Shown: piece by piece, positions 38,801 through 47,144 of the stretch
Layout of the letters: the number at the start of each line of letters is the position of its first letter
How positions within the stretch are numbered: position 1 is the first letter of the stretch
DNA from: Phocaeicola vulgatus ATCC 8482
Lineage (GTDB): Bacteria; Bacteroidota; Bacteroidia; Bacteroidales; Bacteroidaceae
Direction of reading: 5' to 3'
Length of the DNA: 64,000 nucleotides
Assembly: GCF_000012825.1 (NCBI RefSeq)
Contig: NC_009614.1
Span: 1,488,001-1,552,000 of the forward strand
Position numbers and translations under genes: made by a program
Notes under the pieces: model-generated
What the model was told of the DNA's origin: nothing
Databases searched by the model: none
The model's input: the letters and a program-made list of their open reading frames with translations, nothing else

Positions 38801-39204
38801 AAACAAACCAAGAAAAATGGAATGCTCTCGCAGTCAAGATTCCTGAATTTGCTCCTTGGGCTCATTTCGGGTTTACCCGTTTGAAACGTACATTGGAACA
38901 TGCCCAAAATGTATATTTTAATAAGGATAAAAACTACTCCCAAGGAGAAGTCAATGCCATAGTAGCTAGTTTGAATACCGTCATCAATACAATGAGACCG
39001 GGTAACTTACCCGAAATGGAAGATTTAAGACCTTTATCTGCTCTATTAAGGCGCGTAGGCACCATAGACGATTCTACAGATCCGACATTAAAAGACGCTG
39101 TTGCATTCACTGAAATGGTCATAAAATACGTAGCAGACGGCAGTGGCACACATGATATGATAGAAACAGCTATCAGCCGCTTAAAATCTGCAGCAGGATT
39201 ATGA
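35848..39204 (+). CDS. Large GH146/GH127-clan beta-L-arabinofuranosidase with Ig-like and FIVAR-like modules
   Basis: A 1118-residue exported enzyme; ATG codons at 35848, 35854 and 35860 are all possible starts before the signal NRYLSFTLFTGLSLL. An N-terminal Ig-like domain (about 45-150, PIVIYCPVGTVPQLPYQVWV) is followed by the alpha/alpha-barrel (WDSPETKLKGHGSGHYMSAL, GGVGNGEMF). The metal/catalytic centre is written differently from the other two GH127 genes: HINETCCAYNLLKLT and STCCGGTGSENHVKY, the GH146-like form. A C-terminal tail of about 270 residues holds roughly three helical FIVAR-like repeats (YTKASFAKLTTAIQEGEKLM, YTTDSFKTLQATLESAHEVM and a third). It lies between SusD pair B and the HTCS, so it belongs to the B side of the switch. 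Family assignment between GH127 and GH146 is from motif memory. Confidence 0.85.
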   Translation: MLMEMNRYLSFTLFTGLSLLTTIPIEAYTLNPNKTATSILQTNVIEVRSITSVQPIVIYCPVGTVPQLPYQVWVTYSDGQGEYRQTKWSNSALSTEQSEADDKVYPIGSQYTINGFIIGDDTTENGYPITAKIEVVDTKNTISPKLIAHTIPLNNVKINGNNRLTSNRDLAIKEIISWDVSQQLYNYRDTYGLSTEGYTRSDGWDSPETKLKGHGSGHYMSALALAYAAATNPSHKEILRRNITRMVNELRECQERTFVWSEELGRYLEARDFAPEEELKKMKGTWEAFDEHKTKWATYGYGYLNAIPPHHPALIEMYRAYNNSDWVWAPYYSIHKQLAGLIDIATYMDDKSIADKALLIAKDMGLWVWNRMHYRTYVKKDGTQEERRTHPGNRYEMWNMYIAGEVGGMGESLARLSEMVSAPEEKARLIEASNCFDSPAFYEPLSKNIDDIRNRHANQHIPMIIGALRSYLSNNDTFYYHVSHNFWNLIQGRYRYSTGGVGNGEMFRQPYTQIVSMAMNGVSEGESHSNPHINETCCAYNLLKLTKDLNCFNPDDARYMDYYERTLYNQIIGSLHPEHYQTTYQYAVGLNASKPWGNETPQSTCCGGTGSENHVKYQEATYFVSDNTLWVALYMPTTLHWEEKNITLQQECLWPAKSSTIKVTAGEARFAMKLRVPYWATDGFDVKLNGISIATHYQPCSYAVIPTRQWKENDIVEITMPFTKHIDYGPDKLPAEIASKDGHQLETAWVGTLMHGPFAMTATDITNWTEATLNIDSRLASITVVEPNGPQTGTTGNLYTLMQGGRTFQPDYYRHDHTTHYFRINHIKDPTVELKMALSAKLRETTAFSKSHYTKASFAKLTTAIQEGEKLMKISPLTETTISTCVDNIDKAIESLVASRLDKSNLEASIHIAKKCNPDLYTTDSFKTLQATLESAHEVMDNIDLQTVIDKQTLSLQDATASLVLANNVDKTELKELLNIAMERQTNQEKWNALAVKIPEFAPWAHFGFTRLKRTLEHAQNVYFNKDKNYSQGEVNAIVASLNTVINTMRPGNLPEMEDLRPLSALLRRVGTIDDSTDPTLKDAVAFTEMVIKYVADGSGTHDMIETAISRLKSAAGL

Positions 39205-39344
39205 TAAGCTAGCTTTTAGAGAATGTCTGAAAAGGTCTATTGAAAGATTCATCTGGAATCCTCACTTTTTCTTCGAATTTTCTCTTTTCTTTCTCAGAAA
39301 AATAGTAATCTTGCATAAGATTTAGAAAATAAGAAGAAAATACT

Positions 39345-42300
39345 ATGAAAAGACTAGTCCTATTGCTATTGAACTTACTGATGCCGATGATTCTGTTTGC
39401 AGCGTCCAATGACCTCTGTTTCCGTCATTTTTCTGTAGAAGACGGACTATCATCCAATTCGGTACGTGCTTTAATGCAAGATAAATACGGTTTCCTATGG
39501 ATAGGAACGGATGAAGGACTGAACCGCTATGACGGCACTACTGTAAAACTCTATAGGCTGAAAGATAGGGGAGCTAATGAAGCTATTTCATCTTTATACA
39601 GCACCCTCAACAAAATATGGATAGGTACAGACGAAGGCATATATATCTATGATTACGAAACAGAAGATATAATGCCTTTTGTACTGGCCACCTCCAAAAA
39701 TATCCATATTGAAACAAATACGAACCATATTGTCGAAGATAAAGACAAAAACCTATGGTTCACTACGGTAGGACAAGGAATATTCAAATACAACACTATC
39801 ACCAACCACTTGGAGCAATACGAATTTAAAAACGAAAATGGTTTAATGGCAAGTGTACTGGTGGATAGTGAAAACCAAATATGGGCCATTACCAATTGGG
39901 GAAACTCAGGTCTTTTCAAACTGAATAAAGCAGAAAATAAATTCGAGACTTTTCCGCTCTCCTATGAAAGCGGAAAGCATGACTCAAACGCATTGGTCAT
40001 GTTGGAAGACTCGGAACATACACTGTGGTTAGGAACCTGGGAGTGTGGTTTGCAAAAAATCGATAAATACAGCGGAAAGGCCACTACTTATCTGCATCCC
40101 ACAGACGGAAAAGGTGCCACCCATATTCATTCTATCATGGAATATGCCCCTCACCAGCTACTCATAGGCTCGGATGACGGGCTTCTGTTATTCAATACCA
40201 TTACAGAGGAATATCAATTGTTTACAGAAGATGAAACAAACCCACATTCATTGTCCAACTGTTTTGTTTATCCTATTATAAAAGATCATGAAGGTGGAAT
40301 ATGGATCGGAACTTACTATGGAGGAGTAAATTATATTTCACCCAATACTGGACAATTCGAAAGTTTTGTCCACTCACGTTTCTCCAATTCTGTTAACGGA
40401 ACAGTCATCGGACGGTTCTGCGAAGACTCTAACGGAGATGTGTGGATCGCTTCGGATGACGGAGGGTTAAACCGCTTTTCTCCCAAAAATAGAAAATTTT
40501 CCCATTATTTGCCCTTGGAGGGAAAAAACAGTCTGTCCTATCACAATGTACATGCACTTTGTATGGACGATGATAATTTATGGATCGGTACTTATACTGG
40601 AGGGGTAAACGTATTAAATCTGCAAACGGGAACTTTTAAAACATATTCTGCCTATCAGGATAATCCCGCCTCACTGGACGGAACCAGTTCTTATGCCATA
40701 TTCAAAGACAGAAAAGAGAGAATATGGGTCACCTCCATGTCCGGAGTAAATCTATATAACCGGGAAAAAGATAATTTCACCCGAATTAAAGACTTGGACG
40801 CACTGACCATTGACATTGACCAGGATACCAAAGGAAATCTCTGGTTCTCCACCCAAGGCAAGGGATTATTTAAATACCATCCAGAAAAACAGATATGGAA
40901 GAACTATATACATGACCATAAAAATCCGAACTCACTGGCAAACAACCAAGTGAACTGCGTACTGATTGACACAAACGGAGAGATGTGGGTGGGAACCATG
41001 AACGGGCTCTGCAAATACAATGCGGAAGAAGATGCATTCGAAACTTTACCTCTTGAAATTCCCAGTCACAATATATGCAGCATCATCGAAGACCAACGCA
41101 TATTGTGGCTCACCACCACCAAAGGGCTAGTGCGCTACACCCCTGGAGAAGGTTGCCGAGTATTTACTAAAAGCGACGGACTGCAAAGTGAACAATTCCT
41201 ACCTAATGCTGCCTTAAAAGCATCGGATGGAAAAATCTATATCGGCTCAGTAAACGGATTCAATGCTTTCTACCCCCATCAGATTAAGACAAATGTGATG
41301 CTTCCTCCAGTAATCATTACAGAACTGGAAATAGATAATAAGGAAATCCAAACTGGAAACAAACTGCTTCCAAAATCTCTCAACCAGTTGGAAGAACTGG
41401 AGCTATCCTATAAAGAAAATGCATTCAGCTTGCTTTATGCCTCTTTAAGCTATTGCACCCCCAATAAAAACAAATACGCCTATAAACTGGAAGGATTTGA
41501 CAAAGACTGGAACTATGTAGGCTCCCAGAATAAGGCCACTTACACCAATTTGCCCGCAGGAACCTATCTTTTCAAAGTAAAGGCGACCAATAATGACGGA
41601 ATATGGAATGAAAAAGGAACCAGTCTGAAAATCACCATCCACCCTCCTTTCTATTGGTCCACCGCTTCCAAACTGCTCTATTTTGTATTGGTTTGCATAG
41701 CTTTCGGATTCGTCATCCGCTTCATCATCAAACGGACAGAGAAGAAACATACGGCTGAAATAAACAAACTGAACGCCAACAAGGAAAAAGAAGTACACGA
41801 AGCCAAAATCAAGTTCTTCACCATGATAGCCCACGAAATACGCACACCGGTATCCCTTATCATAGGACCTTTGGAGAAAATAATGAAATCTCCCGTGTCC
41901 CTTCCTTCTACAGTACGCGACGATCTGAATATTATTGACCGTAACAGCCAGCGTCTGCTGTTCCTGGTAAACCAATTGCTGGATTTCCGGAAGGTGGAAC
42001 AGGAAGGAATGAAAATGAAGTTTGCTTCCCAAAATATCCACCAACTGCTCAAAGCGGTTTGTGAACGTTTCGAACCTTTCATCGCCCAACATGGAGCACG
42101 GCTTACTGTAAAATATCCTGAAGCAGATTTCACGGCTATAGTAGACAGTGAGGCGGTAACCAAACTAGTCAGCAATCTGTTGACCAATGCCAGTAAATAC
42201 ACAAAAGATGAAGTTACTCTTACCTGTATCGTACAGCCGGAACAACATACTTTTATAATCCGAGTGACAGATAACGGCATAGGGATCAGCAAAGAAGAAC

Positions 42301-43331
42301 AAAAGAAGATATTCCATCCGTTCTATCAGGCTATGGATAACAAGCCGGGAACAGGTATCGGCCTCAGCATTGTCAAAAGTATCGTAGAATCACACAATGG
42401 CTGCATTGAAGTGGAATCCGAAGTGAACAAAGGGTCATCTTTTATCGTAACACTGCCTGTAGAACAAGTACAAGTCCTGCCACAGGATACGGGCACATCA
42501 CTATTGAACAACCCAACCATTCCCGAAGGAATCTTGCAAGAGGACCTCTCCGGTTCTCCTATCAAACATAAACCAACCATGCTGATTGTGGATGATAATG
42601 AGGAAATGTTGAATTTCCTTTCGAGTAGTCTGACTGATAAATACAGCATACTTACCGCAGAAGACGGTATAGAAGCACTGAATAAACTGAAAGAAAACGA
42701 AGTGACACTCATTGTAAGCGACTGGATGATGCCACGCATGGACGGAGTGGAATTCTGCAAAGCAATAAGGACTAACCAGGCTACCAGTCATATACCCTTC
42801 ATCCTGCTAACGGCCAAGACAGATACCAACTCCAAGATAGAAGGTATGGATTGTGGTGCAGATGCCTACATAGAGAAACCTTTCTCCATGCAATACTTGG
42901 AAGCATGTATCAAGAATCTAGTAGACTTGCGTAATCTACTGCGTCAGAAATTCTCGAAGATGCCGTTGGTTCCACTGAACAGCATTGCCAATAATTCTAT
43001 GGACGACAAGTTCCTTACCCGTATGAATGAAATCATAGAAGAGAATTTCTCCAATCCGGAATTATCCGTAGATTTCCTGGCCGAAAAATTGTGTATCAGC
43101 CGTTCGGGTCTGTTTGCCAAAATTAAAACATTGGCCAATATCACCCCTAATGAACTGATTCAAGTGGTACGTTTGAAAAAAGCAGCGATCTTGCTGGCAG
43201 AAAACAAATATCGCATCAATGAAATCTGTTATATGGTAGGATTCAATAATCCGTCTTATTTCTCCAAATGTTTCCAAAAACAGTTCGGCATGAAACCGGG
43301 GGAATTTGTAAACGGGAAAAGAGAAGAATAA
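39345..43331 (+). CDS. Hybrid two-component system regulator (HTCS)
   Basis: A 1328-residue one-protein sensor-regulator. A signal peptide precedes a periplasmic sensor of about 14 two-bladed-propeller repeats (FLWIGTDEGLNRYDG, GIWIGTYYGGVNYIS and similar) and a Y_Y_Y domain (about 690-770, YAYKLEGFDKDWNYVG). One transmembrane helix (LLYFVLVCIAFGFVIRFII) leads to the histidine kinase (His830 in IAHEIRTPVSL; ATP-binding NLLTNASKY and GTGIGLSIV), a receiver with Asp1126 in VSDWMMPRMDG, and a C-terminal AraC-type helix-turn-helix (ISRSGLFAKIKTLANITPNE to the end). Such proteins sense an oligosaccharide from the target glycan and activate the local genes. A weak -7 box (TAATCTTG, 39306-39313) lies 31 bp ahead. 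It is the likely binder of the GACGATT operators. Confidence 0.96.
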   Translation: MKRLVLLLLNLLMPMILFAASNDLCFRHFSVEDGLSSNSVRALMQDKYGFLWIGTDEGLNRYDGTTVKLYRLKDRGANEAISSLYSTLNKIWIGTDEGIYIYDYETEDIMPFVLATSKNIHIETNTNHIVEDKDKNLWFTTVGQGIFKYNTITNHLEQYEFKNENGLMASVLVDSENQIWAITNWGNSGLFKLNKAENKFETFPLSYESGKHDSNALVMLEDSEHTLWLGTWECGLQKIDKYSGKATTYLHPTDGKGATHIHSIMEYAPHQLLIGSDDGLLLFNTITEEYQLFTEDETNPHSLSNCFVYPIIKDHEGGIWIGTYYGGVNYISPNTGQFESFVHSRFSNSVNGTVIGRFCEDSNGDVWIASDDGGLNRFSPKNRKFSHYLPLEGKNSLSYHNVHALCMDDDNLWIGTYTGGVNVLNLQTGTFKTYSAYQDNPASLDGTSSYAIFKDRKERIWVTSMSGVNLYNREKDNFTRIKDLDALTIDIDQDTKGNLWFSTQGKGLFKYHPEKQIWKNYIHDHKNPNSLANNQVNCVLIDTNGEMWVGTMNGLCKYNAEEDAFETLPLEIPSHNICSIIEDQRILWLTTTKGLVRYTPGEGCRVFTKSDGLQSEQFLPNAALKASDGKIYIGSVNGFNAFYPHQIKTNVMLPPVIITELEIDNKEIQTGNKLLPKSLNQLEELELSYKENAFSLLYASLSYCTPNKNKYAYKLEGFDKDWNYVGSQNKATYTNLPAGTYLFKVKATNNDGIWNEKGTSLKITIHPPFYWSTASKLLYFVLVCIAFGFVIRFIIKRTEKKHTAEINKLNANKEKEVHEAKIKFFTMIAHEIRTPVSLIIGPLEKIMKSPVSLPSTVRDDLNIIDRNSQRLLFLVNQLLDFRKVEQEGMKMKFASQNIHQLLKAVCERFEPFIAQHGARLTVKYPEADFTAIVDSEAVTKLVSNLLTNASKYTKDEVTLTCIVQPEQHTFIIRVTDNGIGISKEEQKKIFHPFYQAMDNKPGTGIGLSIVKSIVESHNGCIEVESEVNKGSSFIVTLPVEQVQVLPQDTGTSLLNNPTIPEGILQEDLSGSPIKHKPTMLIVDDNEEMLNFLSSSLTDKYSILTAEDGIEALNKLKENEVTLIVSDWMMPRMDGVEFCKAIRTNQATSHIPFILLTAKTDTNSKIEGMDCGADAYIEKPFSMQYLEACIKNLVDLRNLLRQKFSKMPLVPLNSIANNSMDDKFLTRMNEIIEENFSNPELSVDFLAEKLCISRSGLFAKIKTLANITPNELIQVVRLKKAAILLAENKYRINEICYMVGFNNPSYFSKCFQKQFGMKPGEFVNGKREE

Positions 43332-43360
43332 AAACTAATCAAAAATCATTTCCTAAAAAT

Positions 43361-43396
43361 AAAAAATCCGGTTTCCCCTTTTCAGAGAAACCGGAT
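43361..43396 (-). terminator. Terminator of the rubrerythrin gene
   Basis: Arms ATCCGGTTTC (43366-43375) and GAAACCGGAT (43387-43396) form a perfect 10-bp stem. On the minus strand it is followed by six T. It lies between two convergent genes and could slow the HTCS transcript as well, although there is no T-tract on the plus side. Confidence 0.85.
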
Positions 43397-43424
43397 CCAT
43401 GATGAACGAGTGGTTTTATTTCAA

Positions 43425-44003
43425 TCAATAATTATTCTTCTTCACTTCGAAATAAGCTTGCGGATGCAGACATGCAGGACATACTTCAGGAGCTTCCGTA
43501 CCTACATAAATGTAACCGCAGTTACGGCACTGCCATACAGTTTCTTCCGCTTTCTTGAATACTGTGCCTTCTTCCACATTCTTCAATAAAGCCAGATATC
43601 TTTCCTCATGCCCCTTTTCAGCTTCAGCGATTCTGCGATACATAGTAGCGATAGCAGGAAAACCTTCCTGATCGGCCACATCAGCAAAGTGAGGGTAATC
43701 AGTAGTCCATTCTTCATTTTCACCGGCAGCGGCAGCTTTCAAATTTTCCATAGTGGTACCAATGATACCTGCAGGATAGCTGGCAGTAATTTCTACCATA
43801 CCGCCTTCCAACCATTTAAACATACGTTTTGCATGTTCTTTTTCCTGATCAGCTGTTTCTGTAAAAATAGCTGCTATTTGTTCATAACCTTCCTTCTTTG
43901 CTGTACTTGCAAAGTAAGTATAACGCATTCTAGCCTGTGATTCACCTGCAAATGAATTCAGCAAGTTTTTCTCTGTCTGTGTACCTTTTACGCTTTTAGC
44001 CAT
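43425..44003 (-). CDS. Rubrerythrin
   Basis: A 192-residue cytoplasmic non-haem iron protein. The N-terminal four-helix di-iron domain has the ligand segments [25 protein letters not shown] and AEKGHEERY; the C-terminal rubredoxin-like domain has two zinc/iron knuckles, [10 protein letters not shown] and [11 protein letters not shown]. It reduces hydrogen peroxide in anaerobes, taking electrons through the rubredoxin site. It is a single-gene unit with its own promoter (TATCTTTG at 44052-44059) and terminator. Length and order are typical of the family, and nothing unusual was seen. Confidence 0.97.
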   Translation of the reverse strand: MAKSVKGTQTEKNLLNSFAGESQARMRYTYFASTAKKEGYEQIAAIFTETADQEKEHAKRMFKWLEGGMVEITASYPAGIIGTTMENLKAAAAGENEEWTTDYPHFADVADQEGFPAIATMYRRIAEAEKGHEERYLALLKNVEEGTVFKKAEETVWQCRNCGYIYVGTEAPEVCPACLHPQAYFEVKKNNY

Positions 44004-44051
44004 AATTGTTAGTTTTATTAGTTAGTATTATTTGATCATCTGTTGATGACA

Positions 44052-44059
44052 CAAAGATA
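44052..44059 (-). promoter_or_regulatory. -7 promoter element of rubrerythrin
   Basis: TATCTTTG on the minus strand matches the Bacteroidetes TAnnTTTG consensus exactly. It is 49 bp upstream of the rubrerythrin ATG. No well-spaced -33 TTTG was found. Confidence 0.7.
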
Positions 44060-44146
44060 TATATTTTATTTCAAAATTGTATTTATTACAATTACGTTTT
44101 TATATTTAATTAAACGTTCACTTTATATAAAATAAACAAGAACACC

Positions 44147-44154
44147 TATATTTG
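44147..44154 (+). promoter_or_regulatory. -7 promoter element of the DUF4884-like gene
   Basis: TATATTTG matches TAnnTTTG exactly. It is 30 bp ahead of the ATG at 44184. Because it overlaps a possible GTG start at 44154, it supports the downstream ATG as the real start. Confidence 0.7.
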
Positions 44155-44183
44155 TGTTCACAACAACATTAACATTTTCCATT

Positions 44184-44453
44184 ATGAAAAACATCATCAA
44201 ATTATTCACTTTTCCCCTCCTTACTATAATAGGATTTAATTCATGTGCGCCCATACCGTTAAAAATCGGAGAGTCTGAAAACAACTCCACTTACACTGTC
44301 AGCTATCTGTTTGAACATGACGGTTGCAAGGTATATCGTTTTTACGATAAAGGAAATTACGTTTACTTCACTACGAGAGGAGATGTAACCAGTATCACAA
44401 ATGATTCTACCGCCCAACGCACCATTACCATCAACAAAACACCCTATGAATAA
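44184..44453 (+). CDS. Small DUF4884-like lipoprotein
   Basis: An 89-residue predicted lipoprotein. The start at 44184 gives MKNIIKLFTFPLLTIIGFNSC, a good type II signal with the lipid-bearing Cys followed by APIPLKIGE. The rest is a small conserved module, YTVSYLFEHDGCKVYRFYDKGNYVYFT, which matches what is remembered of the DUF4884 family found across Bacteroides. No function is known. It has its own promoter and lies 98 bp ahead of the SulP transporter gene, which has a separate promoter. Confidence 0.8.
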   Translation: MKNIIKLFTFPLLTIIGFNSCAPIPLKIGESENNSTYTVSYLFEHDGCKVYRFYDKGNYVYFTTRGDVTSITNDSTAQRTITINKTPYE

Positions 44454-44506
44454 CAAAAATACGAATTTAAATAGAATAATACCTTAATTTATACATTAAT
44501 TTTATC

Positions 44507-44514
44507 TACTTTTG
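44507..44514 (+). promoter_or_regulatory. -7 promoter element of the SulP transporter gene
   Basis: TACTTTTG matches TAnnTTTG exactly and lies 37 bp ahead of the ATG at 44552. Confidence 0.7.
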
Positions 44515-44551
44515 CAACTCGTTTAAAATCATAGCATAAAGTAGTTGACAA

Positions 44552-46234
44552 ATGAAAGCATTTGAATTCAAACCGAAGCTCTTCACTACCCTACAGAATT
44601 ATTCAAAAGAGAGCTTCATGGCCGACCTCATGGCCGGAATTATCGTAGGTATTGTTGCACTTCCACTGGCTATCGCATTTGGTATCGCTTCGGGAGTTTC
44701 CCCAGAAAAAGGCATCATCACTGCTATTGTAGCAGGATTTATCATCTCTTTATTAGGAGGAAGCAAAGTACAGATAGGCGGACCTACCGGAGCATTTATC
44801 GTAATTATCTATGGAATCATCCAAGAATACGGCATCAGCGGATTAACAGTAGCAACTCTTATGGCAGGAGTACTCCTTATTTTATTAGGTGTATTCAAGC
44901 TGGGAGCTGTTATCAAATTCATTCCTTATCCCATTATTGTAGGATTTACCAGTGGTATTGCCGTTACCATCTTTACGACACAGATTGCCGATATCTTCGG
45001 ACTGAACTTCGGAGGAGAAAAAATACCGGGAGACTTCATAGGTAAATGGATGATGTATTTCCGTCATTTTGATACTGTTAATTGGTGGAACGCCATTGTC
45101 AGCATAGTCAGCGTCCTGATTATCGCACTGACTCCCCGGTTCTCAAAAAAGATTCCAGGTTCACTGATTGCCATCATTGTAGTAACCATTGCCGTGTACC
45201 TGATGAAAACATATGGCGGAATCACTTGTATCGACACCATTGGCGACCGTTTTACCATTCAGTCACAGCTGCCGGATGCAGTAGTGCCCGAATTAAATTG
45301 GGAAGCTATCAAGAATTTATTTCCGGTTGCCATCACCATTGCTGTACTGGGAGCCATAGAATCTCTGTTGTCTGCTGCCGTAGCCGATGGTGTCATTGGT
45401 GACCGCCACGATTCAAACACGGAACTGATAGCCCAGGGCGCAGCCAATATTATCGCTCCGCTGTTTGGCGGTATTCCTGCTACAGGAGCCATCGCACGTA
45501 CCATGACCAATATCAACAACGGTGGAAAATCACCTGTTGCAGGTATCATTCATGCAGTCATTCTGTTGCTGATTCTCTTGTTCCTGATGCCTCTGGCACA
45601 ATATATCCCGATGGCCTGTCTGGCAGGTGTATTGGTGATTGTTTCCTATAACATGAGCGGCTGGCGTACTTTCAAAGCGTTGCTGAAGAATCCGAAATCA
45701 GACGTCACCGTATTGTTGATCACTTTCTTCTTGACTGTTATCTTCGATTTGACCGTAGCTATTGAAGTGGGTTTGCTCATTGCCTGTGTATTGTTCATGA
45801 AACGTGTCATGGAAACAACAGAAATATCGGTTATCAAAAATGAAATCGACCCCAATAATGAATCCGATCTGGAAGTGCACGAAGAACATCTCATGGTTCC
45901 CAAAGGTGTGGAAGTATATGAAATCAACGGTCCCTACTTCTTTGGTATCGCTACCAAGTTTGAGGAAATCATGTCCGAACTGGGCGACCGTCCCAAAGTA
46001 CGGATCGTACGTATGCGTAAAGTACCATTCATTGATTCTACCGGTATTCACAACCTGACTAATCTATGCGAAATGTCTAAGAAAGAAAATATTCAGATTG
46101 TGCTCTCGGGAGTGAATGAAAAAGTGCATCAAATTCTTGAAAAATCAGGATTTAATGAACTGCTGGGAAAAGAAAATATCTGTCCTAATATCAATGTGGC
46201 TTTGGAGAAAGCAAAGGCTATTATAGAAAAATAA
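44552..46234 (+). CDS. SulP family anion transporter with STAS domain
   Basis: A 560-residue inner-membrane protein. The first 400 residues hold the 10-14 helix SulP core, with the signature GLPLAIAFGIASGVSPEKG-like segment near residue 40 and GGIPATGAIARTMTNINNGG near 310. A C-terminal cytoplasmic STAS domain (about 440-555) contains VRIVRMRKVPFIDSTGIHNL. SulP proteins carry sulfate, bicarbonate, fumarate or other anions; the substrate cannot be decided here. It is a single-gene unit with promoter and a strong terminator. Confidence 0.95.
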   Translation: MKAFEFKPKLFTTLQNYSKESFMADLMAGIIVGIVALPLAIAFGIASGVSPEKGIITAIVAGFIISLLGGSKVQIGGPTGAFIVIIYGIIQEYGISGLTVATLMAGVLLILLGVFKLGAVIKFIPYPIIVGFTSGIAVTIFTTQIADIFGLNFGGEKIPGDFIGKWMMYFRHFDTVNWWNAIVSIVSVLIIALTPRFSKKIPGSLIAIIVVTIAVYLMKTYGGITCIDTIGDRFTIQSQLPDAVVPELNWEAIKNLFPVAITIAVLGAIESLLSAAVADGVIGDRHDSNTELIAQGAANIIAPLFGGIPATGAIARTMTNINNGGKSPVAGIIHAVILLLILLFLMPLAQYIPMACLAGVLVIVSYNMSGWRTFKALLKNPKSDVTVLLITFFLTVIFDLTVAIEVGLLIACVLFMKRVMETTEISVIKNEIDPNNESDLEVHEEHLMVPKGVEVYEINGPYFFGIATKFEEIMSELGDRPKVRIVRMRKVPFIDSTGIHNLTNLCEMSKKENIQIVLSGVNEKVHQILEKSGFNELLGKENICPNINVALEKAKAIIEK

Positions 46235-46240
46235 AATAAG

Positions 46241-46281
46241 AAAGGAGAGCATTATGGACTAAAATAAATGCTCTCCTTTTT
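46241..46281 (+). terminator. Terminator of the SulP gene
   Basis: Arms AAAGGAGAGCATT (46241-46253) and AATGCTCTCCTTT (46267-46279) form a perfect 13-bp stem with a 13-nt loop, running into TTTTT. It starts 7 bp after the SulP stop. Confidence 0.9.
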
Positions 46282-46423
46282 GATTCTATTCTGCTAATGA
46301 GGGACAGGAATAGAAAGCCAATATCCTTTTTTCAGTAAATAAGTGTAAAATGCCCCCATACTCCTCACTGGTGTTTTAAAATCTTGAAATCAGATTTATC
46401 ATTAAAAGACCTTATCCGCATCC

Positions 46424-46767
46424 CTAAGCCCTTCCTGCCATATAGCCAAGTGCTTTCTTCGTGTTTGTTGTATTTCCATAGCTTATGGAAATAGATAAAT
46501 GAATATTCAATGCCTCCAACAGCATATTTCCTAAAAGGCTGTTACCTCCCCCATTATACCGCATATCAACAACCAGCAAAGAAACTCCCCTTTGATTCAT
46601 ATCCTGAATCATGTGTTCCAAAAAATGGAGTATAAATAAAAATTCCCGTTAAAATAGCGGACAGAAAATGGATATAGCGACAACGGTTCTATATTCACAA
46701 AAGTATGGGCATCCTGCAAAAGAACTAACAATTCATTAATTCTCAGCTGGAAATCGGCTAAAGTGAT
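46424..46767 (-). pseudogene. Remnant of an S41 (C-terminal processing) peptidase gene
   Basis: The minus strand encodes two pieces in different frames. The upstream piece (about 46767-46625) reads FQLRINELLVLLQDAHTFVN then SLYPFSVRYFNGNFYLYSIF, like the N-terminal part of S41 peptidases with the LxDAHT motif. The downstream piece (46621-46424) reads LEHMIQDMNQRGVSLLVVDM followed by RYNGGGNS, the start of the S41 catalytic core, and then stops early. The PDZ-like middle and the catalytic Ser/Lys region are absent. The remaining DNA in 46235-47144 shows no other gene. Confidence 0.65.
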
Positions 46768-47075
46768 GTTATTTATTCATATCACAAAGCTCATCGCAAG
46801 CGGACAGGACAAACAGACAGCATTAAGCTTTCAATGACTTGTCAAGAATAAAAGCTGGATGTACCTTGGTCAGAAAGATGAAAAAGTTCATCAGTTCGTT
46901 CTGATAAAGATTAAAGCTTCCATCATTATAATCAGGGATAGAAGTATATTCCATTATTATTCAAATCCATTCAATTGCAAGTATGTGAAACAACGTATCT
47001 CCAGTCTTTGAAAAATATCCAGGAATAAATTATATGTTTTAATAGTGACCTGAAAAAGTAAGATATGTTCATGAG

Positions 47076-47140
47076 CAAAGTAAGTTCACTTCATCGGCAA
47101 AGTAAGTCAACTTACTTGCCCTTTGAAGTCAACTTACTTT
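47076..47140. repeat. Tandem AAGTAAGT/ACTTACTT palindromes with about 22-bp period
   Basis: The three units are CAAAGTAAGTTCACTT (47076), CAAAGTAAGTCAACTTACTT (47098) and CTTTGAAGTCAACTTACTT (47121). The middle one is a near-perfect palindrome, from GGCAAAG to CTTGCC (47096-47120). The array ends 4 bp from the stop of the radical SAM gene and may end its transcript, although the T-tract is not at the usual place. Period and style resemble the array at 29523-29603. Confidence 0.65.
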
Positions 47141-47144
47141 TTTC

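Noticed and set aside
41445..42292. Two long minus-strand frames opposite the HTCS kinase region
   Set aside because: They mirror the conserved kinase codons and have no independent support.
44154..44183. GTG start 10 codons upstream for the DUF4884-like lipoprotein
   Set aside because: It overlaps the -7 promoter box and would spoil the signal peptide.
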